Shown here piece by piece: positions 9,456 through 18,227 of a stretch of 46,947 nt of DNA (its first letter is position 1; each line of letters opens with the position of its first letter). The stretch is taken from NCBI GenBank assembly GCA_017443265.1, contig JAFSOU010000048.1:1-46947 (forward strand), given 5' to 3'. Origin of the DNA: Bacteroidales bacterium. GTDB taxonomy: Bacteria; Bacteroidota; Bacteroidia; Bacteroidales; P3. The position numbers and the translations under genes are program-made. Under the pieces are notes generated by a model. That model searched no databases, had not been told where the DNA came from, and was given only the letters and a program-made list of their open reading frames with translations.

Positions 9456-11561
9456 ATGAAATTATTATTTAACATTATAAAGAACACCTGGCTGCACCTG
9501 CTACTGCTTGTGTATGCGCTGATGCTTGTGTTTTTGCCCTCAAACAACGGTTTGATATGGTTCGGAGTGACCATAGTTGTGTTTATAGCCGCTTGGTTTC
9601 TGATAAAATACCACAACCAGCCTGCCAAATTTGCCATCGACCAAACACTTGCCAAAGGCATCTGGGGACAACTCGGACTATCGTTGGGAGTGTTCCTGCT
9701 GGTGTTCGACATAGCAGCATCGTTCTACGTTTGTCGCAACGGAACCGGAAGTATGGCTTTCGCCGATTTCGTGAGCCCTGTAACAATGCAAAAAAGCGCC
9801 TACAACAGCGAAACGGCTGTAATTCCGATTTTGATGTATCTGCTTGGTATAGTGGTGTTTACTGGTTTGGTGGTGGCCACCATAAACCGTATCGCTGCCA
9901 CACGCGCCGACAACTACAAACTGGGACACAGCACCTACCGCAAACTGAAAAACCATTACATCATAATAGGTTACGGCGACACCTGCGTGCCTCTTATCAG
10001 CAATCTGAAAAAACGCCACAAAGAAGGCAAGATGCCATACGTAATCATACTTACAAGCCAAAACGTGCCCGACATACGCCGCGACATACAGACACAGCTG
10101 CCCGATGTAGAGAAAGCCACCATCATCTATTCGGGAAACCTGAACTCCGAAAGCCAGCTGCGCCGCCTCAACATCGACACAGCCCGCGAAGTGTTTGTGC
10201 TTGGCGAGGGCTACGGCAGCGGACGCGACTCCATGAACCTCGAGTGTGCCAAAAAGATAAAAGCCATACGACAGGAACACTCTTCCGACATACTGCGTGT
10301 AAACGTGCAGTTCGACAAAGCCATGTCGTACTCCACCATCAAACAAATCACCATACCAAAAGAGTATTATTCCAACAACGGCAACGACGTGATATACCTA
10401 CGTCCGTTCAATTTCTACGAAAACTGGGCGCGCATGCTGTGGGGCACTTTCGCCCTCGACGACTACCGCACCCTCGACCGCGGACAGATGACCGAACCCG
10501 AAAAACACGTGCACCTCGTAATTGTGGGACTCGACAATATGGGCGTGGCTCTGATGCTTGAGGCACTGCGCCTGTGCCACTATCCCAACTACAACGAACG
10601 ATCGGGGCACAACAAAACCGTCATCACCGTGGTGGACAACCGTATGGACGAGCTTCTGCCTTTACTGAAATCGCGCTACCGTACCATAAACCAGATTTCC
10701 GATGTAGAACTGCAGTTCTGCAAAAACAACGTCGAGGACCACGAGATACGCAAGATGCTGAAACAGTCGGCCACCAGCCCCGACACCATACTCACCGTAG
10801 CCATCTGCCTCAACGACCCTGACCTGAGCCTCTCCACAGCCCTCAGCCTCCCCGACTCGCTGTTTTTCAACGTGGTACGCAACGACAAAGGCTACGACGA
10901 AATTGTGCTCAACCATAATGTAGAAATCCTTGTCCGCCAGCAGATGCAGAGCGGCTTGGCCGAACTGCTGAGCAAGGAGAACGACAGATACCACAACGTG
11001 AAAATCTTCGGCACCATCGACAAAGGTATGGACGACAAACTTGTCGACGACATTATGCCGATGATAATCAACGCTTTCTACAACTACAACTACGGCGGCA
11101 AATTCTCTGTGGAAACTACTAAATACCCCACTTTCTTCGAATATGCCACCGCCGAACCCGAACTCGCCCTCAACGACGCCTACCGCCACTGGATACCGCT
11201 GAACGAAGACATGCGCTTTGCAAACCGCTATCAGATAGAAATTTACCGCACCTACACCATCTACCGCGAAACCCTCGAGAAAAACCCGCACATACTTTAT
11301 CAAATGGAACACCTGCGGTGGACCGCCGACCGCTGCATCACCGGCTACCGCGACTCACACTCCTTTCTCAACACCGATGGCTCGCACGGAGTTAAGGACA
11401 AGAAACTGAAACTGCATTTCGACATCATCCCCTACTACGACCTCACCGAAGGCGAAAAGGACAAGGACAAAAACGTGGTGAACAACATGGACAAAGTGAT
11501 GAACTTGGCCAAAATATACCGCGAAAAATACGGTGACACACTGCTTTCGGCAATAAGATAG
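9456..11561 (+). CDS. Membrane protein with two RCK/TrkA-N-like Rossmann domains and a RyR-like C-terminus
   Basis: 701 residues. Four hydrophobic helices are visible at about 13-28, 32-50, 73-93 and 123-143. A first nucleotide-binding Rossmann start (YIIIGYGDTCVPLI) is near 168 and a second (HLVIVGLDNMGVAL) near 350, each followed by the alternating pattern of RCK/TrkA-N domains. This layout recalls ligand-gated ion channels of the CASTOR/POLLUX or BK type, but no standard pore filter is seen between the helices. The last 130 residues contain QMEHLRWTADRC and GYRDS, like the E-H-RW...G(W/Y) signature of RyR domains. The function proposed, a nucleotide-regulated ion conductance, is inference. 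The gene is third in the cysS operon. Its last codons are duplicated 884 bp downstream. Confidence 0.75.
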   Translation: MKLLFNIIKNTWLHLLLLVYALMLVFLPSNNGLIWFGVTIVVFIAAWFLIKYHNQPAKFAIDQTLAKGIWGQLGLSLGVFLLVFDIAASFYVCRNGTGSMAFADFVSPVTMQKSAYNSETAVIPILMYLLGIVVFTGLVVATINRIAATRADNYKLGHSTYRKLKNHYIIIGYGDTCVPLISNLKKRHKEGKMPYVIILTSQNVPDIRRDIQTQLPDVEKATIIYSGNLNSESQLRRLNIDTAREVFVLGEGYGSGRDSMNLECAKKIKAIRQEHSSDILRVNVQFDKAMSYSTIKQITIPKEYYSNNGNDVIYLRPFNFYENWARMLWGTFALDDYRTLDRGQMTEPEKHVHLVIVGLDNMGVALMLEALRLCHYPNYNERSGHNKTVITVVDNRMDELLPLLKSRYRTINQISDVELQFCKNNVEDHEIRKMLKQSATSPDTILTVAICLNDPDLSLSTALSLPDSLFFNVVRNDKGYDEIVLNHNVEILVRQQMQSGLAELLSKENDRYHNVKIFGTIDKGMDDKLVDDIMPMIINAFYNYNYGGKFSVETTKYPTFFEYATAEPELALNDAYRHWIPLNEDMRFANRYQIEIYRTYTIYRETLEKNPHILYQMEHLRWTADRCITGYRDSHSFLNTDGSHGVKDKKLKLHFDIIPYYDLTEGEKDKDKNVVNNMDKVMNLAKIYREKYGDTLLSAIR

Positions 11562-11573
11562 AAAGCACGGAAA
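11546..11573 (+). repeat. Direct repeat, left copy, flanking the kinase-gene insertion
   Basis: TTCGGCAATAAGATA, six unlike bases, then ACGGAAA. It covers the last codons and stop of the preceding gene. The same arrangement recurs at 12430-12457. Confidence 0.8.
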
Positions 11574-11641
11574 GACTTTGAATACTTAATTTATGATGAT
11601 TTAAGCAATATTGGGACAAAAATGTCGTTATAAACACTGAA

Positions 11642-11917
11642 ATGATATATATTCAAGAAATATATGATATAATTTCTGCAGCAGGATTTACCGAGCAAAC
11701 TCTGCAAATTATTGATGAATATGTAAATGATATAGAAAATGGACTCACAGACTTTCCTAGATTTAATCAACAAGAGCATTCTGGACTCTGTAAAGCAGGT
11801 TCGGCTCTCATTGGGGCGTCCATCATCGCAGGCTACGCTACAAGAAGCCTTGCAGCAAGTGGCAATGCTTCAAGCGGCCAAGGACTCCCAGCAAATTGGC
11901 AAATAGACGAATCATAG
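11642..11917 (+). CDS. N-terminal fragment of a kinase-like gene, cut by in-frame TAG
   Basis: 91 codons from ATG 11642 to an in-frame TAG at 11915-11917. The sequence has an acidic helical start and a small, Ala/Gly/Ser-rich segment (IGASIIAGYATRSLAASG). After the TAG the same frame stays open without interruption to 12445 and reads EQLIEQWAKASRLWVESSDK. The two parts therefore look like one gene of about 267 codons broken by a nonsense codon. The DNA is AT-richer than the flanking genes, which points to acquisition. I do not recognise a function in this part alone. Confidence 0.55.
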   Translation: MIYIQEIYDIISAAGFTEQTLQIIDEYVNDIENGLTDFPRFNQQEHSGLCKAGSALIGASIIAGYATRSLAASGNASSGQGLPANWQIDES

Positions 11918-11953
11918 GAACAACTAATTGAACAATGGGCAAAAGCATCCCGT

Positions 11954-12445
11954 TTGTGGGTTGAATCTTCCGACAAATTGGTTAGTGAGGGCTTTGGCCC
12001 TATGATTGCAAAAGGTGCTGAAGCCAAAGTATATTATCGTGAAAATTCTCCGGCGGTAGTAAAAGAGCGTGCTTCTATATATTCTACCACACAAAAAGCT
12101 CTCGACGCAATTGTATTGCACAATTATCTTTTTCCTGAAACAGCAATGTATGTTATAGGTTTCACTCGTGATAATGATGGTATTTTTCGAATTATTCTAA
12201 CACAACCTTACGTACGCTGTCTCCGTCTTGCTACAAAAGAAGAAATAGATGCTCTGGCGGAGAAAAAAGGTTTCAAGGACAATTGGGATGGAAAGGGAAT
12301 AAACTACATTTCAAACCGCATTGCTCTTGAAGACATGCACCCCGCCAATGTTTTCATAGACGAAGTTACAAATCATCCCATTTGTATCGACTGTATAGTA
12401 AAATTTGTGAAAGAAAACAAAGAAAACGGTTCGGCAATAAGATAA
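11954..12445 (+). CDS. C-terminal part of the broken gene: protein-kinase-like, polyvalent-protein type
   Basis: This part is in the same frame as 11642-11917. The only possible start here is a TTG, so this is best read as the rest of one interrupted gene. EGFGPMIAKGAEAKVYY followed by AVVKE looks like the glycine-rich loop and ATP-binding Lys of a kinase fold. LEDMHPANVFID then PICIDCIV looks like the catalytic loop and a changed DFG segment (IDC). I recall similar short kinase-like domains in polyvalent proteins of phages and plasmids of this phylum, so a mobile origin is plausible. The last four residues, SAIR, equal those of the upstream gene because the DNA is duplicated. Activity is uncertain. 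Confidence 0.6.
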   Translation: MWVESSDKLVSEGFGPMIAKGAEAKVYYRENSPAVVKERASIYSTTQKALDAIVLHNYLFPETAMYVIGFTRDNDGIFRIILTQPYVRCLRLATKEEIDALAEKKGFKDNWDGKGINYISNRIALEDMHPANVFIDEVTNHPICIDCIVKFVKENKENGSAIR

Positions 12446-12457
12446 ACTGTACGGAAA
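12430..12457 (+). repeat. Direct repeat, right copy, flanking the kinase-gene insertion
   Basis: TTCGGCAATAAGATA plus six unlike bases plus ACGGAAA, matching 11546-11573. It provides the last codons of the kinase-like gene. Confidence 0.8.
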
Positions 12458-12468
12458 AAAACTAAAAA

Positions 12469-12493
12469 CCCCGCCACCTTTACGATGACGGGG
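12469..12493. terminator. Terminator between convergent kinase-like gene and creD
   Basis: CCCCG (12469-12473) pairs with CGGGG (12489-12493), with an inner CA/TG. On the minus strand it is followed by a T-rich stretch, so it best serves creD; on the plus strand the tail is weaker. Confidence 0.65.
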
Positions 12494-12519
12494 ATTATTA
12501 TTTCAATTGTTGCAAAAAC

Positions 12520-14010
12520 TTACTGTTTGTCGTTGCCCTGCCAGTTGATCTTGCGCGAAGCGAACATTATCACGGCAAGTATCACAAACAGTCCGATGCT
12601 TCCTACAAGCAGCGACATTGTTTCGAGGCTGAGCAGCACGTAGATAAAGGCGTAAAGGAAGGCAAGGATAGCGCCAATTAAATAAGCTGTTTTGTGCACT
12701 TTAAGTATTCCGGCCATATATGCGGTTATCAGCCCTATTGTCATTGCCGAAGCAATGAGGTACGACCATCCGAAAGTCAGATACTCGCTGAACGAAAGCA
12801 GCAGGGTGTAGAACACCATTATGGCGAAGCCGATAAGCAGGTACTGAACCCAGTGTATGGGAGTGCGTTTGCGGTTTTCGACAACAAACACGGTGATAAA
12901 CGTCAGCACCACAATAAGGAAGGAGTATTTTATAGCGCGGTCGTTTTGGGTGTACTGGTCAACCGGCATGTTCATCTCCACGTGAATGCCATTGATATTG
13001 TTAGTTGTTTCAATGTCATAATAATAAGCTTCTCTCAAGTCTTCGTAATCATAGTACTTGGTCATTGTTGGTTTCGACGAAAAATCGAGTGGGATGTTGC
13101 GCACAACTTTCCAGTCGGCGGTGAATCCTGCGGAAGTGACCTCGCGGGTGTCGGGCAGACAAGCACCTTTGAAACTCGGCGATGGGTAGTCGGACTCCAT
13201 GTGTATTGTGCTGGTATTGCCCACAGGCACAACGGAAAACATCGAAGCGCCTTTCATCGATATCTGTGTGGAGAAATCCAGCTTTTTACCCTCTTTCACA
13301 AACGATGTGGCATCATAGTTGCAAGCCATCGCCACCAGTTTGGAGTTGTATTTCATGGCATACGTCGTGTCGCCTACGTTTATTGCTATCTTATCCGTCA
13401 GATTGGGATTGGTTTTTCTTCCAAAATCTACATATAACTTACTGTTTGTCAGATTGTAATTATCCCAGTTGATATCGTTCAGATCTTCGGGCATCTCAAA
13501 ACTTCCTTTGAGGTCGGCAGTGGTTTTATATACAACAACGTCGTATATACCGCGGTGCAGTTTTTCAGAACTGAGTTTTCCCGAAAAGTTGTAATCTTCG
13601 GGAACAATGTATATTGCTCCTGTTTCTTCTTCGTTAGCATCAACATCTTTAACTTCTGCGACTAATGTATTATCTTCCGACTTAATTGCTGTATTCTTTA
13701 CATTATTCTTTTGTGGAATGTACAGAACAGGGCCGTTGATTGTCTGCTCACCACCCCAGCTTGCAAACACTTCGTTGCTGGATGACTTGGCAGCTCTCTC
13801 GCGGCCGTCGATCAGAAGTCCGATAAAGATGCGGGGAATTAGCATACCCAAGCTAAGTCCGGCGATAAGGAGGATTTTCAGTCCGATATTGGGCTTTTTT
13901 TCCTTGGGTTTGGGAGGCATCGGCGGAGTGATACGTCCGGGAACGGGTTGTGGCTGCGGTTTTTGCTCAATAGGCCGGTTTTCTACTTGTGGATTTTCAT
14001 TCTGCTCCAT
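12520..14010 (-). CDS. creD: CreD-like inner membrane protein
   Basis: 496 residues from the ATG at 14008-14010 (MEQNENPQ). An upstream in-frame ATG at 14181 would add 57 poorly protein-like residues and overlap the neighbouring start, so it was not used. A Pro/Gln-rich cytoplasmic head is followed by a membrane helix (LKILLIAGLSLGMLIPRIFI), the conserved LIDGRERA segment, a large extracytoplasmic domain (GPVLYIP near its start), and four to five C-terminal helices with FLYAFIYVLLSLE. This is the CreD layout. In enterobacteria creD belongs to the CreBC regulon and affects the envelope. Here it is alone, with no sensor or regulator beside it. Confidence 0.88.
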   Translation of the reverse strand: MEQNENPQVENRPIEQKPQPQPVPGRITPPMPPKPKEKKPNIGLKILLIAGLSLGMLIPRIFIGLLIDGRERAAKSSSNEVFASWGGEQTINGPVLYIPQKNNVKNTAIKSEDNTLVAEVKDVDANEEETGAIYIVPEDYNFSGKLSSEKLHRGIYDVVVYKTTADLKGSFEMPEDLNDINWDNYNLTNSKLYVDFGRKTNPNLTDKIAINVGDTTYAMKYNSKLVAMACNYDATSFVKEGKKLDFSTQISMKGASMFSVVPVGNTSTIHMESDYPSPSFKGACLPDTREVTSAGFTADWKVVRNIPLDFSSKPTMTKYYDYEDLREAYYYDIETTNNINGIHVEMNMPVDQYTQNDRAIKYSFLIVVLTFITVFVVENRKRTPIHWVQYLLIGFAIMVFYTLLLSFSEYLTFGWSYLIASAMTIGLITAYMAGILKVHKTAYLIGAILAFLYAFIYVLLSLETMSLLVGSIGLFVILAVIMFASRKINWQGNDKQ

Positions 14011-14143
14011 AAATAAAGAATTTAAAATTAGTGAAAAAATGATTTTAGTTGCATCCAATAACGGAAACTTATTTTGTAAATTGTGTGGCTTGGAAAAATT
14101 TTTTTCAGAAAATCTAAAAGTCTGAAAATCCGTCAAAAAATCG

Positions 14144-14151
14144 TATCTTTG
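14144..14151 (+). promoter_or_regulatory. Promoter -7 box (TATCTTTG) of the VWA-like gene
   Basis: TATCTTTG lies 22 bp before ATG 14174. TCTG, near-consensus for -33, ends 19 bp upstream (14121-14124). Confidence 0.7.
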
Positions 14152-14173
14152 CAATCGCAAATCAACAGAAAAA

Positions 14174-16252
14174 ATGGACATTCTGACAGACTTTTCGTGG
14201 ATCGGTGTGGCAGTGTGCGTCGCTCTTGGGGCGGTGTATGCCGTAGTGCTTTATTTTATTGGGAAAAAGCACGAAATGTCGGCAAAAACCCGTGCAGTGC
14301 TGGCGGTTTTGCGGTTTCTGACTGTGTTTTTCATCAGCTTTCTGCTACTTTCGCCCATGCTCAAAACCAACGTGGTGGAAACCGAAAAGCCTGTGGTGGT
14401 GCTTCTGCACGACAACTCGCTGTCCATCGTCCTCGGCAAAGATTCGACATACTACCGCAACGAGTACCTGCAAAGTTTCGAGCAACTGAAAAAGGAGCTT
14501 GCCGACGACTATCAGGTGGAGGAGTTTTCGTTCGGAGGCGACGTGCGGCAGGGCTTCGACGGACGTTTCGACCAAACGTCGAGCGATATTTCCCTTGCTT
14601 TGGATGATATTTCGGACATATACAAAGGCCGCAACGTGGGAGCGGTGGTCCTCGCCTCCGACGGCATCTACAACGCCGGACACACCCCGCAGGTGTCGGG
14701 CGGCAACATCCCCTACCCCATCTATACCATTGCCTTGGGCGACACCTCCATCCGCAAAGATGCCACACTCAACAACCTGAAATACAACCGAATAACCTAT
14801 CTCAACAGCCGTTTTCCCGTGGAGGTTTCGCTGAAAGCCGACAAACTGCAGGGACAAACCAAGCGGCTGACAGTGGAGAACAACGGCAAAACCCTGTTCT
14901 CCAAAGAGATACATTACACCTCCGACCATTTTTTCACCTCCGAGAACATTTTGCTCAACGCCGACAAGGCCGGTGTTCAGCTTTACACCATACGTCTGCA
15001 GCCGTGCGATGGCGAGGCTTCGGTGTCGAACAACGTGCTAACCTTCGCAGTGGAGGTTCTCGACAGCCGCCGCCGCGTGGCCATTGTGGCTCAATCTCCA
15101 CACCCCGACCTCGGAGCACTGAAACGCTTTTTCGAAAGCCGCGAATCCTACGAGGCTGAGACGTTTGTGGCCGACAAATTCAACGGTAACCCTCTGGACT
15201 ACAGTATGTTTGTGCTCCACCAGCTACCCGACGACAACGCCGCACACAACGCATTGGTCGACAAGGTTTTAAAATCGCAAATTCCCGCCCTTTTCGTGTT
15301 GGGACAACAAACGGCCTACGAGCGTTTCGACCGCCTTCAGATGGGGCTTACGCTAAACACCAAAGGCTACCGCACCGACGAGGCTACGGCCTCGGTCAAC
15401 GGCAGTTTCGGCAGTTTCTCCACCGACGACGGTATACGCCAAGTGGAGGGTTTTCCGCCGTTGAACGTTCCTTTCGGCAACATTGCCACAGCAACCTCCA
15501 CACAAACACTGCTTTACGCCAAAATCGGCAACATAGTAACCAATCGTCCGCTTGTGGCTTTTGGGCAGAAAAACGGCATCCGCTACGGCTTTGTGGTGGG
15601 CGACGGACTGTGGCGGTGGCCTTTGGCCGACTACCAGCAAAACGGCTCCAGCGATGCTTTCGGCACACTGATGGACAAGACCTGCACATACCTCTCGCAG
15701 CAGTCGGCAAAAGAGAAATTTGTAGTCAGGGCTGCGGCCGCTTTTGACGAAAACGAGGTGATAACCCTAGATGCAGAGCTGTACAACGACAATTTCGAGC
15801 TGGTGAACACTGCCGACGTTTCGCTTTCCGTCGCCGACGAGAATGGTTCTAGTCGCAACTATGCTTTCGCACGCACGCAAAACTCCTACACCGCCGCCCT
15901 CGGAACTTTGCCGCAAGGCCGCTACACATATACCGCAAAGACGTTTTTCAACGGAAAAAAATATCAGAAAAACGGCACTTTCGCCGTTCATAAAAACAAC
16001 ATCGAGAGCCACAACCTCACCGCCGACCACAGTCTTTTGAACACCATAGCACAAAACAGCGGCGGACAGATGCTATATCCGCAACAGCTATCGCAACTGC
16101 CCGAATTTCTCAAAAACCGCGACGATATACGAAATGTGATGTTCAGCCGTTATAAGTATTCCGAGCTGATAAAACAGCCGTGGCTTTTTGTGGCCATAAT
16201 TCTGCTTCTGGCCATCGAATGGACGGCACGCCGCTACAAAAACGATATTTAA
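14174..16252 (+). CDS. VWA-like membrane protein
   Basis: 692 residues. Two N-terminal membrane helices (about 8-29 and 42-62) and one near the C-terminus (about 667-685) frame a large soluble part. Just after the second helix, LLHDNSLSI carries a DxSxS metal-site (MIDAS) motif at Asp80, Ser82 and Ser84. VVLASDGIYNAG later supplies the second acidic element expected of a von Willebrand A fold. Similar conserved proteins of unknown role are common in Bacteroidota. The layout suggests a scaffold or complex-assembly role in the periplasm, which is inference. It shares a transcript with the flippase gene 16 bp downstream. Confidence 0.72.
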   Translation: MDILTDFSWIGVAVCVALGAVYAVVLYFIGKKHEMSAKTRAVLAVLRFLTVFFISFLLLSPMLKTNVVETEKPVVVLLHDNSLSIVLGKDSTYYRNEYLQSFEQLKKELADDYQVEEFSFGGDVRQGFDGRFDQTSSDISLALDDISDIYKGRNVGAVVLASDGIYNAGHTPQVSGGNIPYPIYTIALGDTSIRKDATLNNLKYNRITYLNSRFPVEVSLKADKLQGQTKRLTVENNGKTLFSKEIHYTSDHFFTSENILLNADKAGVQLYTIRLQPCDGEASVSNNVLTFAVEVLDSRRRVAIVAQSPHPDLGALKRFFESRESYEAETFVADKFNGNPLDYSMFVLHQLPDDNAAHNALVDKVLKSQIPALFVLGQQTAYERFDRLQMGLTLNTKGYRTDEATASVNGSFGSFSTDDGIRQVEGFPPLNVPFGNIATATSTQTLLYAKIGNIVTNRPLVAFGQKNGIRYGFVVGDGLWRWPLADYQQNGSSDAFGTLMDKTCTYLSQQSAKEKFVVRAAAAFDENEVITLDAELYNDNFELVNTADVSLSVADENGSSRNYAFARTQNSYTAALGTLPQGRYTYTAKTFFNGKKYQKNGTFAVHKNNIESHNLTADHSLLNTIAQNSGGQMLYPQQLSQLPEFLKNRDDIRNVMFSRYKYSELIKQPWLFVAIILLLAIEWTARRYKNDI

Positions 16253-16268
16253 CACTCTGTATAAAACA

Positions 16269-17522
16269 ATGAAAACCAATCCGTTATCGCTACTAAAATC
16301 GGAGTTTGCCAAAAACTCGCTTACTCTGGCTTCGAGCAGTTTTATCGGACAGGCCATTTCGTTGCTCATCTACCCTCTTATAACACGGCTTTTCTCACAA
16401 ACCGATTTAGGATTATATGCCACCTGGCTCAGTATTGTGGATGTGCTAACTATTTTATCTACAGGTAAATACGAGGAATCGGTAATGCTTGGCAAAGACA
16501 AACGGGAGGTTGCGGCCACTACTCGTCTGGCAATGCGTGTAAACACGGTGTTCTCGCTTGCTGCGGTAGCTGTGGTGGCTGTGTTTTTCGCTCTCGGCAA
16601 AGCCGACTACACGGTGTTTCTCATCCCCCCGATGATTTTTTTCTGCGGCACTTCGCGTGTGTATCAGGCATTATTCAACTACGCCAAAGCCTTTGGACAG
16701 ATGGCTTTTTCCAATATCGCCAACAGTGTGGCTGCCGCTGTAGCGAAACTGGCTGCCGGTTTCGCACACCTCACCAACGGAACCCTTCCGGCAGGTAGCC
16801 TTGTAGGACAGATGGTTGGAAACATCAACTACCGCATTGCCCTGCACCGTCTGCAACTGCCCAAAACCTCATGGGCCGAAGCTAAGGAGATGGCCTCGCT
16901 GCAGCGCAATTTCCCATTGTTCTCGATGCCGAAAGGCTTTGTCAACAGCTTTTCGCACAACCTGCCTTTCATACTCCTTGCCTATTATTTCGACAACGCA
17001 TACATAGGACTTTTCTCGTTGGTGATGACATGCACCTTCCGGCCGGTGAGTTTTTTCTCGGGTGCTTTCCACAGCGTGCTTTACAAAAATTTCTCGGTAC
17101 GTTTCCGCGACCGACAGCCCTTTATTCCGAAAACGAACAAATTTATCGCATTGGACGCCCTTGTGTTCATCCCCCTCTTTGTTTTGGGAGGCGTTTTTGC
17201 CAAAGACATCATCGCCTTGCTTTTCGGCAGCCAATGGACGGAATGCACACCATATATGCTTATGGTTCTGCCGTGGATTTTCATCAGCCACCTCTCCTCG
17301 TCGCTGTCGTTTATACCAAACATCTTCTCCTCCCAGCGCACCGATATGATACTAAATATCGTGCTTTTCGTGCTGCGACTTGCAGCTTTGATAGTCGGTG
17401 TTGTATATGCCGATTTTGCTTTGGCAATAGCCCTTTTCGCAACAGTTAGCGCAGCAATGAGTCTGATAACCCTCGGCTGGTATTACAGCTTGGCTTTACG
17501 TTTCGACAAATCGATAAAATAA
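16269..17522 (+). CDS. Oligosaccharide flippase (Wzx/MATE-like)
   Basis: 417 residues with about twelve hydrophobic helices, starting LTLASSSFIGQAISLLIYPL and the typical ITRLFSQTDLGLYATWLS. This is the profile of polysaccharide biosynthesis/export proteins of the MOP superfamily, which flip lipid-linked sugar units across the inner membrane. No glycosyltransferase or polymerase genes lie nearby, so its cargo is unknown. It is co-oriented with, and 16 bp after, the VWA-like gene. A terminator follows the stop directly. Confidence 0.85.
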   Translation: MKTNPLSLLKSEFAKNSLTLASSSFIGQAISLLIYPLITRLFSQTDLGLYATWLSIVDVLTILSTGKYEESVMLGKDKREVAATTRLAMRVNTVFSLAAVAVVAVFFALGKADYTVFLIPPMIFFCGTSRVYQALFNYAKAFGQMAFSNIANSVAAAVAKLAAGFAHLTNGTLPAGSLVGQMVGNINYRIALHRLQLPKTSWAEAKEMASLQRNFPLFSMPKGFVNSFSHNLPFILLAYYFDNAYIGLFSLVMTCTFRPVSFFSGAFHSVLYKNFSVRFRDRQPFIPKTNKFIALDALVFIPLFVLGGVFAKDIIALLFGSQWTECTPYMLMVLPWIFISHLSSSLSFIPNIFSSQRTDMILNIVLFVLRLAALIVGVVYADFALAIALFATVSAAMSLITLGWYYSLALRFDKSIK

Positions 17523-17524
17523 AA

Positions 17525-17551
17525 AAGGCCGGAGTTTGCCGCTCCGACCTT
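17525..17551. terminator. Terminator between flippase gene and lipoprotein gene
   Basis: AAGGCCGGAG (17525-17534) pairs with CTCCGACCTT (17542-17551) with one mismatch and a 7-nt loop. It lies between convergent genes and has A-rich and T-rich flanks, so it may act in both directions. Confidence 0.7.
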
Positions 17552-17575
17552 GGTTTATTCGTATTTATCCCTTTA

Positions 17576-18103
17576 TCATTCATTTAGCGGATTTGGAATC
17601 CAGGCCATTATTGTGAAAGCCTGCTCCGAGTTGGCAGCTGTGGTGGCCACGTTCATATACACTTTTTCGGTGTCAGCGGTAATTGAAACTATCCCGCTAT
17701 AGCTGGATGTGGTGTTGGTTATTACAATCTGCTGTGTTTGTGGACTATAGCTATCCACATTGAAATTCAGCACATTGGTTGTGTTGTAGGCAACATGCAT
17801 CTGCCAGCCGGCATACTGGGTTTCCAGCCCGCCGGTTTCGCCTTCGAAACTTACGTGCAAATTGCCCGAAGCAAGGGCTTGGTTTATCATATTGGAAATG
17901 TATTCGTTCAGTCCGTCGTTCTGTATCTGGGTAATAGTCCATGTGTATGGCACGATGTTGAAATGAGTGTAATCGGGCTCATTATTGGGTTCGGGCTGCT
18001 CAGGGGTGTTGGGTTTGTCATTATCTTCGGTTTTGTCGCACGACACAAAAGCGAGGCTCATGGCCAAAAAAAGCAACGATGCTGTTAAAAATATTTTCTT
18101 CAT
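17576..18103 (-). CDS. Surface-type lipoprotein, paralogue A
   Basis: 175 residues. Signal peptide with lipobox FVSC, lipidated Cys22. The following DKTEDND is acidic, as in Bacteroidota lipoprotein export signals that send lipoproteins to the cell surface. A Pro/Glu/Asn linker (to about residue 45) leads to a beta-rich domain. Its end, YSGIVSITADTEKVYMNV, matches the neighbouring lipoprotein gene (YSGTVTLTQDSEKVYMKW), so the two are tandem paralogues. The domain is not one I recognise and no function can be given. No clear promoter was found in the short gap after the upstream terminator. Confidence 0.75.
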   Translation of the reverse strand: MKKIFLTASLLFLAMSLAFVSCDKTEDNDKPNTPEQPEPNNEPDYTHFNIVPYTWTITQIQNDGLNEYISNMINQALASGNLHVSFEGETGGLETQYAGWQMHVAYNTTNVLNFNVDSYSPQTQQIVITNTTSSYSGIVSITADTEKVYMNVATTAANSEQAFTIMAWIPNPLNE

Positions 18104-18186
18104 TATGGTTTATTTTTTTATTCTTATTATTTTTGTATCAAAAAACGAAGAGTGTCAGCATTTATTGTTTACCTGCATAAAAAAAA

Positions 18187-18213
18187 GCGGGCGAACACCC
18201 GCTTTTTCTTTTT
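18187..18213 (-). terminator. Terminator of lipoprotein paralogue B
   Basis: GCGGG (18187-18191) pairs with CCCGC (18198-18202), extended by A/T pairs. The minus-strand transcript ends in a T-run. It lies just after the stop of the gene at 18228. Confidence 0.75.
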
Positions 18214-18227
18214 TGGTGAATGAAAAA

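Noticed and set aside
9966..9984. GYGDT in the two-Rossmann-domain protein as a potassium selectivity filter
   Set aside because: It follows a hydrophobic strand and matches the nucleotide-binding turn of a Rossmann fold; it is not between two membrane helices.
14011..14181. N-terminal extension of creD to an ATG at 14181
   Set aside because: The extra 57 residues are not protein-like and overlap the promoter and start of the divergent VWA-like gene.
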